Positions 58,291 through 64,000 of a DNA stretch of 64,000 bases are shown in pieces. The notes beneath the pieces are model-generated. The model saw nothing but the letters and a program-made list of their open reading frames with translations. It searched no databases and had not been told where the DNA came from. Position numbers and translations under genes: made by a program. Each line of letters starts with the position of its first letter. Within the stretch, counting starts at the first letter, position 1. The stretch comes from Bradyrhizobium sp. CCBAU 51765 (lineage in GTDB: Bacteria; Pseudomonadota; Alphaproteobacteria; Rhizobiales; Xanthobacteraceae). Location: assembly GCF_015291725.1 (NCBI RefSeq), contig NZ_CP030038.1, positions 5,321,001 to 5,385,000 on the forward strand, read 5' to 3'.

Positions 58291-59669
58291 AAGCGATGCG
58301 GCGCACGTTGATCAAATCAGCCACCGTCATCAGCATGGATGACGCGATCGGCGACCTTTCGAGCGGCGATGTGCTGGTCGAAGGCAGCCGGATCGTCGAC
58401 GTGCGCCCATCGATCGAGCTCGGCAGCGGTGCCGCCGAGACCGAAATCGTCGACGGCGCCGGGCGCATCGTCATCCCCGGCCTGATCAATGCGCACATGC
58501 ACACCTGGCAGACGGGACTGCGCGGCTATGCCGCGAACTGGACGTTGCTCGAATATTTCCGCCGCATGCATGCCGGGCTCGCGACCGTATTCCGGCCCGA
58601 GGACATCCATATCGCAACGCTGGTCGGCGCGCTGAACCAGATCAACCATGGCGTCACCACGCTGGTCGACTGGTGCCACAACAACCCGACGCCCGATCAT
58701 ACCGACGCTGCCGTGCGCGGCCTGATCGAGAGCGGCATCCGTGCCGCCTTCTTCCATGGCTCGCCGAAGCCCGAGCCGAAGCCGGGCGAGCCGCATTTCT
58801 CGGAGATCCCGCATCCGCGCCGCGAGGTCGAGCGGCTGCTGGCGGGCCCCCTCGCCGACCGCGACGGGCTCGTCACGCTCGGGCTCGCGATCCTGGGTCC
58901 GCATTATTCGACGCTCGACGTCGCCATGCACGATTTCCGCCTGGCGCGAGAGCTCGATCTGATCGCATCGATGCATCAGGGCGGCGGCCCGGCCAAGACG
59001 CCCGGCGGCTGGGACAAGCTGATCGAGGCCGGCCTCGGCGGCGCAGGCGTCAACGTCGTCCATGGCAACGATCTGCCTGATGATCTCCTGGACCGGATGG
59101 TGGATCTCGGCGTGTCCTTCTCGGTGACGCCTGAGAACGAGATGATTCAGGGCCACGGCTTCCCGATCACCGGACGCCTCCTCAAGCGCGGCGTTCGGCC
59201 GACGATCGGCATAGATCTCGAATCCGTGCTGGCAGGCGATCTCTTCTCCGCCGCCCGCGTTGCGCTCTCGATGCAGCGGGCGCTCCACAATGCGGAGTCG
59301 CGACAAGCGAGCGGAACGATTCCCGCAACGACCACCATTCCCGTCCGCGAGGCACTGCGCTGGATCACGACGGAAGGCGCGCGCATGCTCGGCCGCGAGA
59401 GGCAGATCGGTTCGCTGACGCCGGGCAAGCTCGCCGACCTCGTCATCATCAACGCCTCCGATCTCAATCTCGTCCCGGTGCACGATCCCGTCGCCACCGT
59501 CGTGATGCAGACGGGCCTCGCCAACATCGAGGCCGTGATGATCGGCGGCGCCTGGAAGAAACGTAACGGCCGGTTGCTGGCCGAGGGACTGGAGACGAAG
59601 AAGGAGCAGCTGGCGCAATCCGGCCGGCGGCTGGTGCAGGACATCGAACGACAGGGACGCGCTGCCTAG
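58287..59669 (+). CDS. amidohydrolase (chlorohydrolase/cytosine-deaminase-like)
   Basis: A 460-residue amidohydrolase-superfamily enzyme. Metal ligands: NAHMHTW with His70 and His72, MHQGGG, VHGND and GIDLESV with the catalytic Asp. This is the mononuclear chlorohydrolase/deaminase type (AtzB/TrzN/SsnA-like). It would deaminate or dechlorinate a ring or hydrolyse an N-substituent to give a hydroxylated aromatic. Start GTG 58287 overlaps the reductase stop; ATG 58296 is possible. Confidence 0.88.
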   Translation: MKAMRRTLIKSATVISMDDAIGDLSSGDVLVEGSRIVDVRPSIELGSGAAETEIVDGAGRIVIPGLINAHMHTWQTGLRGYAANWTLLEYFRRMHAGLATVFRPEDIHIATLVGALNQINHGVTTLVDWCHNNPTPDHTDAAVRGLIESGIRAAFFHGSPKPEPKPGEPHFSEIPHPRREVERLLAGPLADRDGLVTLGLAILGPHYSTLDVAMHDFRLARELDLIASMHQGGGPAKTPGGWDKLIEAGLGGAGVNVVHGNDLPDDLLDRMVDLGVSFSVTPENEMIQGHGFPITGRLLKRGVRPTIGIDLESVLAGDLFSAARVALSMQRALHNAESRQASGTIPATTTIPVREALRWITTEGARMLGRERQIGSLTPGKLADLVIINASDLNLVPVHDPVATVVMQTGLANIEAVMIGGAWKKRNGRLLAEGLETKKEQLAQSGRRLVQDIERQGRAA

Positions 59670-59690
59670 CAGCGCCATTGGACAAGAACA

Positions 59691-60593
59691 ATGACTGACG
59701 CTTCCAGGAATGTTGCTTTCATCGGGATCGGCAAGATGGGTCTGCCGATGTCGGCGCTCGTTATCAAGGCCGGGTATGCCGTGACCGCTTTCGATCAGAG
59801 TGCCGCACGGCTCGACGAGGCACGCGCACTCGGCGTTTCGGTTGCCGCTTCGCCGGCCGCCGCCGTGAGCGGCAAGCCGGCCGTCGTCACGTCCCTGCCC
59901 GATGACGCGGCGTTACGCGGCGCATTGCTCGGCCCCTCCGGCCTCATCGCCGCGATGGCACCCGAAGCTGTCCTGATCGAGACCAGCACCGTAAGCGTCG
60001 AGGCCTCGACCGAAGTTGCGGCCGCGGCGCAGGCGCGCGGAATTTCCTATCTCCGTTCGCCGGTCTCCGGCAATGCCAGCATCGTCCACACCGGCGCGCT
60101 GACCTGCTTCGTCTCGGGGCCGAAGCAGGCCTTCGAGAACGCAAAGCCGCTGTTCGCGACCTTTACCCGCGCGCAGACCTATCTGGGGCCGGCCGAGGAA
60201 GCCCGCTATGCAAAACTGTCCGTCAACCTGATGATCGCGGTGTCGGCGGCGATGATGGCGGAAAGCCTGGCGCTGGCGCGCAAGGGCGGCATCGCCTGGC
60301 AGGACATCCTGAAGGTGCTCGACGACAGCGCGATTGCCTCGCCGATGGTGAAGTACAAGACCGCGCCGCTGCGGACGCGCGACTTCGAGTCCACCTTCTC
60401 CTGCAAGCAGATGGCCAAGGATCTCGACCTCATCCTCGGCGCCGGCCACGCCGTCGGAGTGCCGTTGCAGCTCGCGGCGCAGGTGCGCGAGACCTATGGC
60501 GCGCTGGTCGCACAGGGCGACGGCGACACCGACTTCATTGCGACCGTCAAGCATCTCGAACGGCTGTCCGGCCTCGGCGAACCAAAACTCTGA
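59691..60593 (+). CDS. 3-hydroxyisobutyrate dehydrogenase-family oxidoreductase
   Basis: A 300-residue beta-hydroxyacid dehydrogenase: FIGIGKMGLPM Rossmann motif, SPVSGNASIVHTGALTCFVS substrate loop, and catalytic Lys in ARYAKLSVNLMIAVS. NAD(P)-dependent oxidation of a 3-hydroxy acid or related compound. Starts 21 bp after the amidohydrolase stop. The substrate in this operon is not known. Confidence 0.88.
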   Translation: MTDASRNVAFIGIGKMGLPMSALVIKAGYAVTAFDQSAARLDEARALGVSVAASPAAAVSGKPAVVTSLPDDAALRGALLGPSGLIAAMAPEAVLIETSTVSVEASTEVAAAAQARGISYLRSPVSGNASIVHTGALTCFVSGPKQAFENAKPLFATFTRAQTYLGPAEEARYAKLSVNLMIAVSAAMMAESLALARKGGIAWQDILKVLDDSAIASPMVKYKTAPLRTRDFESTFSCKQMAKDLDLILGAGHAVGVPLQLAAQVRETYGALVAQGDGDTDFIATVKHLERLSGLGEPKL

Positions 60594-60606
60594 TCGCGAG
60601 ATACAC

Positions 60607-61491
60607 ATGCGTAATCTCAACGAAAACACGATCACGGATGCGATGCTGGAGCGGATCGCGGGCGCGACCGATCCACGCATCAAGCAGGTCAGCGAGGCGC
60701 TGGTGCGTCACCTTCACGCCTTCGTCCGCGAGGTGCGGCCAACCCAGCAGGAGTGGGAGTACGGCATCGATTTCCTGACCCGCACCGGGCACATGTGCAA
60801 CGACAAGCGCCAGGAGTTCATCCTGCTGTCGGATACGCTCGGCGTCTCCATGCTCGTCGATGCCATCAACCATCCGGTGCCAGAGGGTGCGACCGAGACC
60901 ACGGTGCTTGGCCCGTTCTTCGTCCAGGCCGCGCCGGAGAAGGACAGCGGCGCTGACATCTCCGGGCCGATGGAAGGCGATCCGATGCTGGTCACCGGCT
61001 CGGTCTCGACCGTGGACGGCCAGCCGCTCGCAGGCGCCATCGTTGACGTCTGGCATTCGGACGATGACGGCTATTACGACGTGCAGCAGCTCGACAAGAT
61101 CGGCGATCTCGCGATGCGTGCCCGCTTCCATACAGATGCCAACGGCCGCTTCCATTTCTGGTCGATCAAGCCGGCGGCCTACCCCATTCCGCATGACGGC
61201 CCGGTCGGCGAGATGCTGGAGGTGCAGGGCCGCCATCCCTGGCGCCCGGCCCATGTGCACTTCATGATCTCAGCGCCCGGTTTCGAGCAGCTCGTGACAC
61301 ACGTGTTCGTTGCCGGCGACCAGTATCTCGACAGCGACGTGGTGTTCGGCGTCAAGGACAGCCTGATCCGCGAATTCGTCCGCCTTCCCGCCGGCCGTGC
61401 GCCGGATGGTCGCATGGTGGACACCGAGTATTTTCATCTCAACTACGATTTCGGCCTAAAGCAGGTCGCGAGCAACGCGAGAGCCGCTTAA
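60607..61491 (+). CDS. hydroxyquinol-type intradiol ring-cleavage dioxygenase
   Basis: A 294-residue non-haem Fe(III) intradiol dioxygenase. Likely ligands are Tyr157 (GYYDVQ), Tyr192 (AAYPIPHDGPVG), His216 and His218 (RPAHVHFM). The N-terminal RTGHMCNDKRQEFILLSDTL and the DVWHSDDDG region fit hydroxyquinol 1,2-dioxygenases more than catechol 1,2-dioxygenases. It gives maleylacetate, the substrate of the reductase encoded at 57211. Start at ATG 60607; 13 bp after the preceding gene. Confidence 0.92.
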   Translation: MRNLNENTITDAMLERIAGATDPRIKQVSEALVRHLHAFVREVRPTQQEWEYGIDFLTRTGHMCNDKRQEFILLSDTLGVSMLVDAINHPVPEGATETTVLGPFFVQAAPEKDSGADISGPMEGDPMLVTGSVSTVDGQPLAGAIVDVWHSDDDGYYDVQQLDKIGDLAMRARFHTDANGRFHFWSIKPAAYPIPHDGPVGEMLEVQGRHPWRPAHVHFMISAPGFEQLVTHVFVAGDQYLDSDVVFGVKDSLIREFVRLPAGRAPDGRMVDTEYFHLNYDFGLKQVASNARAA

Positions 61492-61546
61492 GCTGGACTA
61501 CGGACCAACAAGAGTCCGGCAGCAGGGAGCAGACGGGAGCTTAAGG

Positions 61547-62941
61547 ATGGGACCGCGGGTCAGCACGGACATATTGGCCGAGCGCCTCACCGGCATGATC
61601 GGCCCGCGCGCGAGCGTTGCGCGCGGCGTGCTCGATCAGCATGGGCAGAGCGAGTCGCATTATCGGAGCCTGCCGCCCGATATCGTCGTCTTCCCCGAGA
61701 CCACGCAGGAGGTCGCGGACATCGTCAAGCTCTGCGCCGGCGCGGGCATGCCGATCGTTCCGTTCGGCGCCGGCACCTCGCTCGAAGGCAACGCGGCCGC
61801 GGTCGCCGGTGGCGTCTGCTTCGACTTCGCACGCATGAACAAGGTTCTCGCAGTGCACGACAGCGACATGGATGTCGTGGTGCAACCCGGTATCACGCGC
61901 AAGCAGCTCAATGCCGAGCTGCGCAATACCGGCCTGTTCTTCCCGATCGACCCCGGCGCCGACGCCTCGATCGGCGGCATGACCTCGACGCGCGCCTCCG
62001 GCACCATGGCGGTGCGCTACGGCACCATGAAGGACAATGTCATGGCGCTGGAGGTGGTACTGGCCGATGGCCGCGTGATCCGCACCGCGCGGCGCGCGCG
62101 CAAATCGGCGGCCGGCTATGATCTGACGCGCATGTTCGTCGGTGCCGAAGGCACGCTCGGAATCATCACCGAGATCACGCTGAAAGTGCATCCGGTGCCG
62201 CAGGCCATCTCGGCCGCGGTCTGCAGCTTCGACACCCTGCACGATGCCGTCGATACCGCGATCTCGGTGATCCAGTCAGCGATCCCCGTCGCGCGCATCG
62301 AGCTGCTCGACGACGTCATGATGCGCGGCATCAACGCCTACGCCAAGCTCGGCTATCGCGAGGCGCCCACCCTGTTCTTCGAATTCCATGGCTCCGAGGG
62401 CTCTGTGGCCGAACAGGCCGAAGCGGCGCAGGCCATCGCCGCCGATCATGGCGGCCATGGCTTTGCCTGGGCGAAGGCGCCGGAAGATCGCAGCCGGCTC
62501 TGGCACGCCCGCGACAACACGCTCTATGCCGGCCTCGGCCTGCGCCCCGGCGCACGCGCGGTGATCACGGATGTCTGCGTGCCGATCTCGCGGCTGGCGG
62601 AATGCCTCACCGAGACGCGGCGCGACGCGGACGTGCACGGCTTTGTCGCGCCGATCGTCGGTCACGTCGGCGACGGCAATTTCCACATGCTGATCCTGAT
62701 CGACCCGGCAAGGCCGGAGGAGGTCGAAGGCGCCAAGGCGCTGCAGGCCCGCATGGTCGCCCGCGCCATCGCCATGGACGGCACCTGCACCGGCGAGCAC
62801 GGCATCGGGCTCGGCAAGATCGATTATCTCGCCGACGAGCTCGGCGAAGCCGTCGACGTGATGCGGTCGATCAAGACCGCGCTCGATCCGAATGGACTGA
62901 TGAACCCTGGAAAGATCTTTTCAGGCGGAGCCAATACATGA
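61547..62941 (+). CDS. GlcD/D-lactate dehydrogenase-like FAD oxidase
   Basis: A 464-residue FAD-linked oxidase: PFGAGTSLEGNAAAVAGGVC is the PP-loop/FAD_binding_4 region, and the C-terminal FAD-oxidase domain has VGHVGDGNFHMLI, CTGEHGIGLGKIDYL and DPNGLMNPGKIF. It oxidises a 2-hydroxy acid to the oxo acid. It is separated from the dioxygenase by 55 bp. The stop is followed by short out-of-frame ATGs before the ABC gene. Confidence 0.9.
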   Translation: MGPRVSTDILAERLTGMIGPRASVARGVLDQHGQSESHYRSLPPDIVVFPETTQEVADIVKLCAGAGMPIVPFGAGTSLEGNAAAVAGGVCFDFARMNKVLAVHDSDMDVVVQPGITRKQLNAELRNTGLFFPIDPGADASIGGMTSTRASGTMAVRYGTMKDNVMALEVVLADGRVIRTARRARKSAAGYDLTRMFVGAEGTLGIITEITLKVHPVPQAISAAVCSFDTLHDAVDTAISVIQSAIPVARIELLDDVMMRGINAYAKLGYREAPTLFFEFHGSEGSVAEQAEAAQAIAADHGGHGFAWAKAPEDRSRLWHARDNTLYAGLGLRPGARAVITDVCVPISRLAECLTETRRDADVHGFVAPIVGHVGDGNFHMLILIDPARPEEVEGAKALQARMVARAIAMDGTCTGEHGIGLGKIDYLADELGEAVDVMRSIKTALDPNGLMNPGKIFSGGANT

Positions 62942-62965
62942 GTGCAAAGGCATGAGTCAAAAGTC

Positions 62966-64000
62966 ATGAGCGACGCGCTCCCGATCGAGGTCACCTCACC
63001 CACGCCGCTGCTGGAGCTGCGCGGCATCAGCAAGGAGTTTCCCGGCGTCAAGGCGCTGGATGACGTGTCCTTTGCCGTCTACCCCGGCGAAGTCCACATG
63101 CTGCTGGGCGAGAACGGCGCCGGCAAATCGAGCCTGATGAAGGTGCTCTGCGGCGCCTACCGCGCCGACGCCGGCGAGTTCTATTACAAGGGCGAGACGG
63201 TCGCGATCAACTCCACCGCGGACGCGCAGAAGCTCGGCATTGCCGTGATCTTCCAGGAATTCTCGCTGGTCCCCCATCTCGATATCGCCCAGAACATCTT
63301 CCTCGGACGCGAGCCGAAGGGCCGCATCCCCGGCACCATCGACCGCCGCAAGATCCTCGCCGATGCAAAGCGCGTGCTCGGCACGATCGGCTTCGACATC
63401 GATCCCTCCACCACCGTCGACAAGCTCGGCGTGGCGCAGCAGCAGATGGTCGAGATCGCGAAAGCGATCAGCCAGGACGCCCGCATCCTGGTCATGGACG
63501 AGCCGACCGCGGCGCTCTCCGACCGCGAGACCGAGCTCTTGTTCGCGCTGATTGCGCGGCTGAAGGCGGACGGCGTCTCTATCGTCTATATCTCGCACCG
63601 CATGGCCGAGGTGTTCGCGCTCGGCGATCGCATCACCGTGCTGCGCGACGGCCGTCGCATCGACGGCGTCCGTCCCGCTGACGTCACGCCGGACCAGCTC
63701 GTCCGCATGATGGTTGGCCGCAACGTCGACATGACCTATCCGCGCCACTTTACCGACAAGCCCGGCGAGCTGTTGCTCGAGGTCAAGGGCCTGACCGCGC
63801 CAACCGGCATCTCCGACATCAACATCGAGGTGCGCCGGGGCGAGATCGTCGGCCTGTGCGGGCTCGTCGGCTCCGGCCGCAGCGAGGTCGCGCGCGCCAT
63901 TTTCGGTGCCGACCCCGTCACATCAGGACAGATCATCTTCGACGGCAAGAGCATTTCCGGCGAGCCCGACCTCGCCGCCCGCCGCGGCATCGCGCTGATC
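62966..64000 (+). CDS. sugar-type ABC transporter ATPase (RbsA/XylG-like), partial
   Basis: The gene runs off the window after 345 codons; RbsA-type proteins are about 500 residues. First domain: Walker A LLGENGAGKSSLMKVLCGAY, Q-loop VIFQEFSL, signature LGVAQQQMVEIAKA, Walker B ILVMDEPTAALS. Second domain begins GEIVGLCGLVGSGRSEVARA, confirming the duplicated sugar type. Start ATG 62966. Permease and binding-protein genes should lie to the right, outside the window. It probably imports the substrate of the preceding enzymes, or an unrelated sugar. Confidence 0.93.
   Translation, partial: MSDALPIEVTSPTPLLELRGISKEFPGVKALDDVSFAVYPGEVHMLLGENGAGKSSLMKVLCGAYRADAGEFYYKGETVAINSTADAQKLGIAVIFQEFSLVPHLDIAQNIFLGREPKGRIPGTIDRRKILADAKRVLGTIGFDIDPSTTVDKLGVAQQQMVEIAKAISQDARILVMDEPTAALSDRETELLFALIARLKADGVSIVYISHRMAEVFALGDRITVLRDGRRIDGVRPADVTPDQLVRMMVGRNVDMTYPRHFTDKPGELLLEVKGLTAPTGISDINIEVRRGEIVGLCGLVGSGRSEVARAIFGADPVTSGQIIFDGKSISGEPDLAARRGIALI

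Noticed and set aside
1..64000. CRISPR arrays, prophage, integrases, transposases, tRNA and rRNA genes
   Set aside because: None seen on either strand by eye. The only repeats found are the palindromic elements listed.

Overview
This is a 64 kb stretch of high-GC alphaproteobacterial chromosome, most likely Bradyrhizobium or a close relative (Nitrobacteraceae). The basis is inference from gene content and style: dense ATGA-coupled operons, many paralogous amino-acid/amide-type ABC transporters, a DUF3551 secreted protein, a very short MKAFLLGC-type membrane peptide, and three copies of a roughly 100-bp double-hairpin repeat. No rRNA, tRNA, CRISPR array, integrase or transposase was seen. It reads as a metabolic region, not a mobile island.

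Layout. (1) 0.1-13.4 kb: a probable catabolic regulon. A leftward series encodes a metal-dependent amidohydrolase, a three-gene xanthine-dehydrogenase-family molybdenum hydroxylase (small subunit fused to a CoxG domain), a branched-chain-amino-acid-type ABC transporter (livKHMGF) and a small Rieske ferredoxin. A divergent MarR regulator and an NCS1 nucleobase-type permease face the other way. An 18-bp palindrome occurs twice in the amidohydrolase/MarR gap and again just before the permease, which ties the locus together. (2) 13.4-18 kb: alpha-glucan/trehalose genes treZ and glgX. (3) 18-22.5 kb: DUF3551 protein, patatin-like lipase, TonB-dependent receptor, small secreted protein. (4) 22.5-33.9 kb: an FDH3-type periplasmic formate dehydrogenase with Cys instead of Sec, a Tat-signal mini-protein, an HTH-TorD fusion chaperone, and a translationally coupled accessory block (DUF3306, DUF3305, DUF6352-like, DUF6505-like, biotin/lipoate-ligase-like). 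A multi-cluster Fe-S protein is divergent from it.

(5) 33.9-38.6 kb: small secreted/membrane proteins, a WD40-cytochrome c fusion, an orphan Bug-type binding protein and an SDR. (6) 38.6-48 kb: a short-chain amide utilisation operon read leftward. It begins with AmiC-like sensor and AmiR-like ANTAR antiterminator genes behind a leader containing an intrinsic terminator, then a five-gene amide/urea-type ABC transporter, a formamidase and a double-nitrilase protein whose second domain has lost its catalytic Cys. (7) 48.6-55.8 kb: surface-glycan genes (FemAB/CelD-like acyltransferase, flippase, GT4 glycosyltransferase, beta-propeller glycan transferase) and an FAD oxidoreductase. (8) 55.9-64 kb: a LysR-flanked aromatic catabolic operon (Dabb protein, maleylacetate reductase, amidohydrolase, 3-hydroxyisobutyrate-dehydrogenase-like enzyme, hydroxyquinol-type intradiol dioxygenase, GlcD-like oxidase) running into a sugar-type ABC ATPase cut by the window end.

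How it works together: most of the window concerns scavenging and oxidation of nitrogen-containing or aromatic small molecules, with formate oxidation feeding the quinone pool. The two most interesting regulatory stories are the MarR palindrome regulon and the AmiC/AmiR leader.
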